Made by a program: the position numbers and the translations under genes. The notes under the pieces are model-generated. The model was given only the letters and a program-made list of their open reading frames with translations, was not told the DNA's origin and did not search any database. 64,000 nucleotides of DNA, taken from the NCBI RefSeq assembly GCF_014280875.1, contig NZ_JACLAL010000003.1, positions 558,001 through 622,000 of the forward strand. The letters are read 5' to 3'. The stretch is from Paenirhizobium daejeonense (GTDB lineage Bacteria; Pseudomonadota; Alphaproteobacteria; Rhizobiales; Rhizobiaceae). This document shows, in pieces, positions 54,858-62,518 of this stretch. Position 1 is the stretch's first letter. Every line of letters starts with the position of its first letter.

Positions 54858-54910
54858 GACGAGAATTCCTTGCGGTGGTGTTTCCCATTGCCACAAAAGG
54901 AATTCTCGTC
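54858..54910 (-). promoter_or_regulatory. Perfect 14-bp inverted repeat over the pseudo-methyltransferase ribosome site
   Basis: GACGAGAATTCCTT (54858-54871) and AAGGAATTCTCGTC (54897-54910) are exact reverse complements with a 25-bp spacer. On the mRNA the 3' arm holds AAGGA, four bases before AUG at its end, so a hairpin would hide it. As DNA it could be an operator. Confidence 0.75.
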
Positions 54911-54966
54911 GTCCAAACAGAACGATTAAATCTTGAAATACCTTCAGGATTGATCGCTCGGTTGCG

Positions 54967-56874
54967 TCAGCCCCGGATTTTTCTCCGGCTGGAGCGCTCT
55001 ATAATCTCGGCCACTTTCTCTGGATCGAGAGTGCAGCGATCAAATAATTCCTTAGCGAGCGCGAGCAGTACATCGCGCTCGTTCTCAAGTATTCCTTTCG
55101 CGCGGGAAAATTCGTGTGCAAGTTTCGCGTCGATGTGTTTGCGGAGATCGGGATCGCTGCGACGCAGGGTTTCGAGACCGTCATCATCCGTTGCCACGCA
55201 ATGACGGTACGACGCTCCCATTCCAAAGGATGTTTCCATCATCGTGGCCAGCCAGGTGGCCCTAGCCAGATCGGACGACTGACCCGCACCCGCACCGTCA
55301 AAAGTTTCCCCGAAGATCAGGTCTTCAGCGGCAAGTCCTGCCATCGTCATCGCGATTCGGTCGCTGTAGTTGGCTCTCCCCCGGTTCGCGATCATTGGCA
55401 TCTCAAAATACGCGGCTCCTGCCTGACTGCTAGCGCCTTTACCGAGCGACAATTGTTGGACGAGACGCGTGCCGACGTATTTGCCGACGCCGAGCCTGAC
55501 CCCTACCAAGGTATGTCCGGCTTCATGAACCGCGTTGGAGTAGCGGTGTTCATCGGTCAATCGGACGACTTCCGGCAACCCTTGAAGCACGTCATCAATG
55601 GTCAGATTTCGCTTTTCCCGGCGAGCGATGCGGCGAGCGTGGCGCGCCGCTTGGGCGAGGTCGGCACCGGACATCCCTTGTGTCGGGACGACCAGCCTTT
55701 CCAGTTCAGCTGCCGGGATGCGGAAGTCGGCATGCTGCGACAGGATCGCCAGCCGATCTGCAGCACCCGGCAGCGGGATCGCCACATGTCGTTCCAGGCG
55801 ACCTGCACGAACAACGGCGGGATCGATCCTGTCATAGTGATTGGTCGCGCCCATGACGATCACGCCCTCTCTGCCGTCGATCCCATCCAACTGTTCAAGG
55901 AAGGCATTGACGACCTGGATCGAATAGTCAGCATTGTCGTGTTTGAATTTCTGCCGGTCGCCAATTGAATCCAGTTCGTCAACGAACAGGATGGATGGCA
56001 CTGCTGCCCTTGCAGATACGAAGTCCGCCCTCATGGCCTTCAACAAATCCCCAAGGTGACCGCGTGATTGCCACTGGGCAAGGGATGTCGCGATCAGTTT
56101 TACGCCGCATTGCTTCGCCACGGCCTGAGCGAAAATAGTCTTGCCCACTCCGGGAGCGCCGCTGAGGACAATGCCCCGGTCCACGTCATCCCAATCGATG
56201 ACGCCATTTCGCCAGTCTTCCAGGTCCTGCGCCAGCTGCATTCCCCAGGCTTTTGCATCGCCGTACCCGTACATGTGCTCCAGAGCAGGAACCTCCCGAG
56301 ATGGTCGGTGCGTCACCACGCCTTCCTGGTCGGGTCCGGCCGACGCCAACCGTTCCAGGACCGAGGACATCGACCGGCCGCGACGGAGGGCCGACCACAA
56401 CAGCTGCTCCGGATATGAAACTGCTTGCTTCGCCTCTTTGCTGCTTACCTTGATCCCCAAGACGATCCGGCATGCGATCTGCAGGTCGCGTGGTGTGATC
56501 GGAGGGATGTTGGTGATGACGTCTGCGCCGACTTTGATCTCGGCAGGAATGATCGCTCCATGCTCGACGATCACGATGGCTCGCCGCTTCTTCGAGCACT
56601 CATCGCGGAAGGTGTCCAACGTCTTCGACAGCTTGTCGCTTTTCAGGAGATACATGAAACCACGATCATCGCGGCGGAAGTCATCATCGGGGAATAGCTG
56701 GTCTAGAAGGGCTGGTCCGTACCGGACGGGTGAATGACTTTCTGGTGCGACCAGAACGAGGATGCCTTCGCCGCCTCCCGCGAACACGGGGTGGGACTTG
56801 AGGGATCGCTTCAACGAGCACATGAATGCGAAGTCTTCAGCGGTTTTCACGCTGGTGAATTGTTTCTTGGACAT
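54967..56874 (-). CDS. Soluble FtsH-like AAA+ zinc metalloprotease
   Basis: A 635-residue protein with the FtsH AAA+ core and M41 peptidase: Walker A GAPGVGKT (239-246), Walker B ILFVDELD (295-302), an arginine-finger region VVRAGRLERHV, zinc site HEAGH (450-454) and a third ligand in SSDLARAT (Asp535). Unlike housekeeping FtsH it has no membrane helices; residues 1-200 are an unrelated domain that may bind a partner or substrate. It probably unfolds and degrades proteins with ATP. A GGGG site six bases before the ATG. Middle gene of the operon. Confidence 0.92.
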   Translation of the reverse strand: MSKKQFTSVKTAEDFAFMCSLKRSLKSHPVFAGGGEGILVLVAPESHSPVRYGPALLDQLFPDDDFRRDDRGFMYLLKSDKLSKTLDTFRDECSKKRRAIVIVEHGAIIPAEIKVGADVITNIPPITPRDLQIACRIVLGIKVSSKEAKQAVSYPEQLLWSALRRGRSMSSVLERLASAGPDQEGVVTHRPSREVPALEHMYGYGDAKAWGMQLAQDLEDWRNGVIDWDDVDRGIVLSGAPGVGKTIFAQAVAKQCGVKLIATSLAQWQSRGHLGDLLKAMRADFVSARAAVPSILFVDELDSIGDRQKFKHDNADYSIQVVNAFLEQLDGIDGREGVIVMGATNHYDRIDPAVVRAGRLERHVAIPLPGAADRLAILSQHADFRIPAAELERLVVPTQGMSGADLAQAARHARRIARREKRNLTIDDVLQGLPEVVRLTDEHRYSNAVHEAGHTLVGVRLGVGKYVGTRLVQQLSLGKGASSQAGAAYFEMPMIANRGRANYSDRIAMTMAGLAAEDLIFGETFDGAGAGQSSDLARATWLATMMETSFGMGASYRHCVATDDDGLETLRRSDPDLRKHIDAKLAHEFSRAKGILENERDVLLALAKELFDRCTLDPEKVAEIIERSSRRKIRG

Positions 56875-56916
56875 GGATAACCCCTGAACAGTTGGACTGT
56901 TCTTCGAAACCGGAGA

Positions 56917-57513
56917 TCAGCCGCGACGGCGGCGGACGGTGGATTCGGGTCCGATCAAAGCTTCGTCGAGATCGATGTCGATGAAGCGGTTAAGGACCAT
57001 GGACGCCATGCCTGCTATCGGCCGCGTCTCTCGAAATACGGACAGGCATTCGGCAAGCGTCAGGGTTCCATGTTCGTCCAAGGCGGCAAGCAGCCTCACA
57101 CGATCTTCAAGACCAGTCTGGAAGTTTCCGTAACGTAGAAGGTCCTTGGCATTCTTCAGCCGAATGAGGGGAAGTTCGGCGCGACGTACCGCCTCATATT
57201 GGTGACCGTCTGCGCGTACCGCCCCTTCAATCCATAAGGGCGTGTCATCGGTCGCGGCATCGATAACAATGATGTCATTGCCAACTTTGGCGACGAAATC
57301 TGGCCGGTAAAATTCCTGTCCGTCACTGAAGGGGAGAGGTTGGCACCGCCATTCCGTGATGGCGTCATCGACGTCGAGAAGGCAGGCAACATCCCGTGCG
57401 AACTGGCTGCGAAAGACGGCAGGACCATCGCATCGGATCGTGGCGGACGGATAAAAGGTCTGGCCTTGAGGTGCGGTCTTCCAGGCAGGGGGCGGCGACG
57501 GCTCGATACTCAT
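56917..57513 (-). CDS. TnsA-like restriction-fold protein with decayed active site
   Basis: A 198-residue protein whose first ~90 residues follow the TnsA pattern (FRSQFARDVACLLDVDDAI, YRPDFVAKVGNDIIVIDAA). The Asp of PDF is kept (72), but the first acidic position is Gln and the catalytic Lys strand reads VIDAA, so cleavage is unlikely. The C-terminal half is a helical, possibly winged-helix region. First gene of the operon, 42 bp before the protease, with the LexA-box-like site about 100 bp upstream. Confidence 0.7.
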   Translation of the reverse strand: MSIEPSPPPAWKTAPQGQTFYPSATIRCDGPAVFRSQFARDVACLLDVDDAITEWRCQPLPFSDGQEFYRPDFVAKVGNDIIVIDAATDDTPLWIEGAVRADGHQYEAVRRAELPLIRLKNAKDLLRYGNFQTGLEDRVRLLAALDEHGTLTLAECLSVFRETRPIAGMASMVLNRFIDIDLDEALIGPESTVRRRRG

Positions 57514-57609
57514 CTGAACTACTCACGATATTGCATGGGAACGGCCTCCGCAGAGGCGGCGATCACGGCGATATTCGTATGAGGTGCAGAGGGTGTAAGG
57601 TCATGGCGG

Positions 57610-57641
57610 GAACAAATAAAGAACATATTGACCAGAGTCAA
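57610..57641 (-). promoter_or_regulatory. Promoter with LexA-box-like site for the TnsA-like/FtsH-like/pseudo-MTase operon
   Basis: On the minus strand TTGACT (57641-57636) and TATTTG (57618-57613) are 17 bp apart. GTTC-TTTATTT-GTTC (57624-57610) overlaps the -10 element and fits the alphaproteobacterial LexA box GTTC-N7-GTTC exactly. TTGAC-CAGA-GTCAA (57628-57641) is also a short palindrome. The rest of the 349-bp gap to hsdM shows no gene. Confidence 0.6.
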
Positions 57642-57862
57642 CAACTGACTTGTCGCTCGCCGCGATCCTGCTGGTTGCACGGGTAAGACCTCGACCACTC
57701 TCCAGCCGAACGCCCGTCAGAAATCACTGCCCCCTTCGTGGACGGTGCCTTCAGCATAAATTTTCGAAATAAGAAGATGCCAATTCTGGTTTGGCGAGAT
57801 AGACATCATGGAGAAGCGATCCCGGAAATTCAGGGCCTTAATTGACTGAAAGCAAGACGTAA

Positions 57863-60316
57863 ATGGCAATCAAAAAGACCGAACTGTACTCTTCTTTGTG
57901 GGCAAGCTGCGATGAGTTGCGCGGAGGCATGGATGCCTCCCAGTATAAGAACTACATCCTCACCCTGCTGTTCGTAAAATATGTTTCGGATAAATACGCC
58001 AAACAGAAATACGGCGCTATCGTCGTGCCTGCAGGTGGTTCTTTCGCTGATATGGTTGCCCTGAAAGGGCAAAAAGACATCGGTGACAAGATGAATACGA
58101 TCATCGGTGAACTAGCGCGGGCCAATGAGATGGCTTGGCTGTCCAATGCCGACAATGACTTCAATCATGAAGATCGGCTTGGCAAAGGGAAAGCCATGGT
58201 CGACACATTGACCAAGCTCGTCGGCATTTTTGAGAACCTTGATCTCGGAAAGAACCGCGCTGACGGTGACGACCTGCTTGGTGATGCCTACGAATATCTG
58301 ATGCGCCATTTCGCAACGGAGTCGGGGAAGAGCAAAGGCCAGTTCTACACCCCTGCCGAGGTGTCTCGCATTCTTTCGAAGGTCTTGGGCATCAACGCAA
58401 AGACCAGCCAGGACGAGACCGTATACGACCCCACTTGCGGTTCCGGGTCTCTGCTCCTGAAGGTCAACGACGAAGCGCCGAATGGCCTCTCCCTTTACGG
58501 TCAGGAAAAAGAACAGGCCACGGCAGCCTTGGCCAAGATGAACATGGTCCTGCACAACAGCCCATCGGCTGAAATCTGGCAGGACGACACGCTGTCCGCA
58601 CCCCACTGGAAGGACAAAGACAGTAAGCTGCGCACCTTCGATTTTGCCGTTGCCAACCCTCCGTTTTCGCTCAAGTCATGGAGCAATGGCTTCACGCCGT
58701 CCAATGACGAGTTCGAGCGCTTCGAATACGGCGAGCCGCCCGAGAAAAATGGCGACTACGCCTTTCTGCTGCATATCATCAAGTCCCTGAAAAGCACCGG
58801 CAAGGGCGCGGTAATTTTGCCGCATGGTGTCTTGTTCCGTGGCAATGCCGAGGCTGACATCCGCCGCAAACTCATTCGCCAAGGCTATATCAAGGGCATC
58901 ATCGGACTTCCTGCCAACCTCTTTTACGGCACTGGCATCCCCGCTTGCATTATCGTGATCGACAAGAGCGCCGCAGGACCAGAGCGTCCCATATTCATGA
59001 TCGATGGCAGCAAGGGTTTCGTCAAAGACGGCAACAAGAACCGTCTGCGCGCGCAGGATATTCATAAGATCGTGGATGTCTTCAATCGTCAGCTCGTGGT
59101 GGATCGGTATTCGCGCCTTGTTCCATATGACGAGATCGCCAAAAAGAACGACTTCAACCTCAATATCCCCCGCTACATCGATGCCAGTGAGCCGGAGGAC
59201 ATCCATGATCTGGACGCGCATTTGAATGGCGGTATTCCAGATCGGGATATTGAAGCCCTGAAAGCCTACTGGGATGTCTTCCCCTCACTGCGCAAAACCC
59301 TGTTCGCCGATGGCGTACGCCCCGGTTACGCAGAGGCACTAGTGGAATCGCGCACGGTAAAGGCGACGATCCTCGGCCATGCCGAATTCGATGCTTTCAA
59401 GAATTCTTCCCTGAAGCGCTTCCACAATTGGAAGGCGAAGCACCAGGATCAACTGGCCGCGATCAAGGTCGGCGATAAGCCGAAAGAACTGATTTTCGAC
59501 ATTTCTGAAGACTTGCTGGCGCAGTTCGACGGCGCGCCACTGCTCAGCAAATACGACATCTATCAAATCCTGATGACCTATTGGGATGAGGTCATGCAGG
59601 ACGACGTGCACATGATTGTCCAGGATGACTGGAAGATCGCCAAGACCGTCCGCCTTCTGGTGCCGATCAAGGACAAGAACGGCAAACCCAAATACACTGA
59701 AGAGCATGACTTCGAATTCGGTGCGGCCGAAACCAAGAAGCGCTATCGCAGCGATATCGTCCCGCCGTCACTGGTCATCGCGAAATATTTCGCAGACAAG
59801 CAAGCGGCACTGGATGCCCTTCAGGCTAAACACGATAGCGCGGTGCAGGAGCTTGAAACCTTTATCGAGGAAAATACCAGCGAAGACGGCCTGATCGAAA
59901 ACGCCAAGAACGACAAAGGGGCTATCGGACAGAAAGGCGTGAAAGACCGGATCAAGGAAACCAATGATGCTGACGAATTGGCAGCGCTGAACAAATGCCT
60001 TGCCCTTATCGTCAGCGAGGATGCCACGAAGAAGGCGGTCAAGGCGGCAAAGCTGAAACTTGATGAGCTGGTCTTCAAGAAAATCCCAACACTCTCAGAT
60101 GACGAGCTGAAGATCATCGTCGTTCATGACAAATGGTTCGGAACGGTCGAGGCGCGAATTGTCGAGGAGATCGAGCGGATAACACAGCAATTGGCCGACC
60201 GCGTGAAAACTCTGGAGGAGCGTTATGCCGAAACCTTGCCTACGGTGAACAAGGACGTTCAGAAATATGCTGGACTTGTCGAAGGCCACCTCAAAAAGAT
60301 GGGGCTGGCATGGTGA
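57863..60316 (+). CDS. hsdM: Type I restriction-modification methyltransferase subunit
   Basis: An 817-residue N6-adenine methyltransferase. The HsdM N-terminal helical domain is followed by the SAM motif DPTCGSGS (from Asp189) and the catalytic NPPF (265-268). It methylates the site read by HsdS and forms the restriction complex with HsdR. It is some 300 residues longer than classical HsdM; the tail (about 570-817) is rich in charged helices (ELETFIEENTSEDG, coiled coil near the end) and may mediate assembly. It overlaps hsdS by 7 bp. Confidence 0.96.
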   Translation: MAIKKTELYSSLWASCDELRGGMDASQYKNYILTLLFVKYVSDKYAKQKYGAIVVPAGGSFADMVALKGQKDIGDKMNTIIGELARANEMAWLSNADNDFNHEDRLGKGKAMVDTLTKLVGIFENLDLGKNRADGDDLLGDAYEYLMRHFATESGKSKGQFYTPAEVSRILSKVLGINAKTSQDETVYDPTCGSGSLLLKVNDEAPNGLSLYGQEKEQATAALAKMNMVLHNSPSAEIWQDDTLSAPHWKDKDSKLRTFDFAVANPPFSLKSWSNGFTPSNDEFERFEYGEPPEKNGDYAFLLHIIKSLKSTGKGAVILPHGVLFRGNAEADIRRKLIRQGYIKGIIGLPANLFYGTGIPACIIVIDKSAAGPERPIFMIDGSKGFVKDGNKNRLRAQDIHKIVDVFNRQLVVDRYSRLVPYDEIAKKNDFNLNIPRYIDASEPEDIHDLDAHLNGGIPDRDIEALKAYWDVFPSLRKTLFADGVRPGYAEALVESRTVKATILGHAEFDAFKNSSLKRFHNWKAKHQDQLAAIKVGDKPKELIFDISEDLLAQFDGAPLLSKYDIYQILMTYWDEVMQDDVHMIVQDDWKIAKTVRLLVPIKDKNGKPKYTEEHDFEFGAAETKKRYRSDIVPPSLVIAKYFADKQAALDALQAKHDSAVQELETFIEENTSEDGLIENAKNDKGAIGQKGVKDRIKETNDADELAALNKCLALIVSEDATKKAVKAAKLKLDELVFKKIPTLSDDELKIIVVHDKWFGTVEARIVEEIERITQQLADRVKTLEERYAETLPTVNKDVQKYAGLVEGHLKKMGLAW

Positions 60317-61578
60317 AGGCAGGATACAAGCAGACTGAAGTCGGTGAAATTCCAGAAGACTGGGAGATTGAGCCACTTAGTAAGGACGTAAACCTCATAT
60401 CGGGACACCACATCTTAGCTGACTACTGCAATAAGTCAGGCTTGGGGACACCTTATCTGACTGGACCAGCCGATTTCCCAGACGGGAGAATAACGCAGAC
60501 GAAATTCACTACCAGGCCAGCCGCTTTATGCGACACTGGCGATTTGCTGATTACGGTGAAGGGCTCAGGGGCCGGTACTATTGTTGAGGCAGATAGTGTT
60601 TACTGTATTAGCCGACAGCTGATGGCTATTAGGGCTAAAAAGTGGAATAAAAAGTTCCTCTACTATTCAATATTGCAAAATGCATCTCAAATCCAGGCAG
60701 CTTCGGCTGGCCTGATACCTGGGCTCTCGCGACACGATATCCTTGATCAAGAAATCCCTCTGCCAAATGACGAAGATGAACAAAAAGCCATCGCAGATGC
60801 TTTGTCGCACGTCGATTCGTTGATCGCGTGGTTGGAAAAGCTGATCAAGAAGAAGCGCGACATCAAAACTGCGACGATGCAGCAACTGCTCACCGGCAAA
60901 AGACGCCTGCCGGGTTTCGGCGAAGGCAAAGGAAAAAAGCAGACCCAACTCGGCGAAATCCCGGAAGATTGGGATGCAGCCCGCATAGGCGATAATTTCG
61001 ACTTCAAAAATGGCCTCAATAAAGCCAAACAATATTTCGGCCACGGAACACCTATCGTTAACTATATGGACGTGTTCTCGAACTATGGAATTGGAGCGTC
61101 CCAAATACAAGGGAAGGTTGATGTTTCGCGAGATGAGATAAATAACTACAGCGCCAAAAAAGGAGACGTGTTTTTTACTCGAACGTCAGAGACCGTCGAT
61201 GAAATTGGTATCGCCGCAACACTTGTGGAGGACGTTCCGAATACAGTTTTTAGCGGGTTCGTTTTACGCGCTCGCGAGAAGGACGGGAGTAAGTGCCTAT
61301 CCCTAGAATTCAAGAAATACTGCTTCCATTCTGAAGTCGTACGCAAGCAAGTAAGATCGACAAGCTCCTATACGACGAGAGCGCTTACAAACGGAAAATT
61401 GTTGTCCGAAGTGCGCTTCCCTCGCCCGAGAGATATACGGGAGCAAGAAGAAATCGCGCGCGCTATATCAAATATGGAATCTGAGATTTCCGCAATCGAG
61501 AAGCGCCTCCATAAGACCAAGGCCATCAAACAAGGCATGATGCAGGAATTGCTGACGGGGAGGACGCGATTGGTATGA
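60310..61578 (+). CDS. hsdS: Type I restriction specificity subunit
   Basis: A 422-residue DNA-recognition subunit with two target-recognition domains. Each half begins with a TRD-start motif (TEVGEIPEDWE, TQLGEIPEDWD) and ends in a conserved coiled-coil spacer (EQKAIADALSHVDSLIAWLE, EQEEIARAISNMESEISAIE) plus LLTGK/LLTGR. The bipartite target cannot be predicted. The TRD-coding parts look AT-richer than the flanks, as is common for exchanged TRDs. The ATG at 60310 overlaps the hsdM end. Confidence 0.95.
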   Translation: MVKAGYKQTEVGEIPEDWEIEPLSKDVNLISGHHILADYCNKSGLGTPYLTGPADFPDGRITQTKFTTRPAALCDTGDLLITVKGSGAGTIVEADSVYCISRQLMAIRAKKWNKKFLYYSILQNASQIQAASAGLIPGLSRHDILDQEIPLPNDEDEQKAIADALSHVDSLIAWLEKLIKKKRDIKTATMQQLLTGKRRLPGFGEGKGKKQTQLGEIPEDWDAARIGDNFDFKNGLNKAKQYFGHGTPIVNYMDVFSNYGIGASQIQGKVDVSRDEINNYSAKKGDVFFTRTSETVDEIGIAATLVEDVPNTVFSGFVLRAREKDGSKCLSLEFKKYCFHSEVVRKQVRSTSSYTTRALTNGKLLSEVRFPRPRDIREQEEIARAISNMESEISAIEKRLHKTKAIKQGMMQELLTGRTRLV

Positions 61579-62510
61579 CGATCACCCGCAGCTATTACCG
61601 GATCATGCTGGGCCGCAAAAGCGTCCATGCTAAGGAGTGTCATGACGGGCAGTTCATCGGTGGCGATTGGGGTATGGATTTTGACCTGAGCAGCACGCTG
61701 CCCGATAACTGGCGCGACTTTAACAAGATGTACAATCCGATCTTCCTGGAGCGTAATCCAGGAAAAAGCAAGGTGGCTGCTGGTCTAGCCTGCGGCATGC
61801 TGCACACCATCTGTAAGGGCCTCAAGATCGGTGATTTCGTCCTTTGCCCAACCGGCAGTGGAGCCTATTGGGCGGGAGAGGTCGTTGGAGATTACACTTA
61901 CGTCCCGGGCGCAATCTTGCCCCATCGCCGTCAGGTCCGCTGGTATCCGAAGACCATCGACCGCAGCGAACTCAGTCAGGCCTTGGTGAATTCAGCGGGC
62001 TCCATCGGCACTGTCAGCAACATCTCCAAGCACGGCGCGGAGATCGAAAGTCTGCTGGCCGGGCATGCCCTACCGACGCTGATATCAACGGATGAACTGG
62101 TTGAAGACCCCACTGTGTTCGCGCTCGAAAAGCATCTCGAAGACTTCCTTGTACAAAACTGGGGGCAGACCGAGCTGGGGAAACGCTTTGACCTCGTTGA
62201 GGATGAGGGTGAAGTCGTCGGCCAGCAATATCCAACTGATACCGGCAACATAGATATTCTGGCCATCAGTAAGGACAAGACTGAATATCTGGTGGTGGAG
62301 TTGAAGAAGGGCCGCGCAAGCGATGCCGTGGTCGGCCAAATTCAGCGCTACATGGGCTATATTCTGGATGATATCGCAGAGCCGAACCAAGGTGTGCGTG
62401 GAGCAATCATTGCCTTGGAAGATGATTTGCGTCTGCGCCGAGCCCTGCGCGTGACCAGCAATATTGAATTTTACCGTTATTCGGTGAGCTTTAAGCTATT
62501 TAAGAATTAG
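61575..62510 (+). CDS. NucS-like PD-(D/E)XK nuclease inside the type I operon
   Basis: A 311-residue protein. The C-terminal half is NucS-like: LEKHLEDFLVQNW, then GNIDILAISKDKTEYLVVEL with the catalytic Asp, Glu and Lys (VELKKG), and VVGQIQRYMGYI. The N-terminal half (MLGRKSVHAKEC to HRRQVRWY, with GDFVLCPTGSGAYWAGEVVG) resembles small beta domains found in front of Mrr-like nucleases and may sense DNA. Its ATG overlaps the hsdS stop by 4 bp, and hsdR starts 8 bp later, so it belongs to this operon. Confidence 0.82.
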   Translation: MTITRSYYRIMLGRKSVHAKECHDGQFIGGDWGMDFDLSSTLPDNWRDFNKMYNPIFLERNPGKSKVAAGLACGMLHTICKGLKIGDFVLCPTGSGAYWAGEVVGDYTYVPGAILPHRRQVRWYPKTIDRSELSQALVNSAGSIGTVSNISKHGAEIESLLAGHALPTLISTDELVEDPTVFALEKHLEDFLVQNWGQTELGKRFDLVEDEGEVVGQQYPTDTGNIDILAISKDKTEYLVVELKKGRASDAVVGQIQRYMGYILDDIAEPNQGVRGAIIALEDDLRLRRALRVTSNIEFYRYSVSFKLFKN

Positions 62511-62518
62511 GGGGAGCC

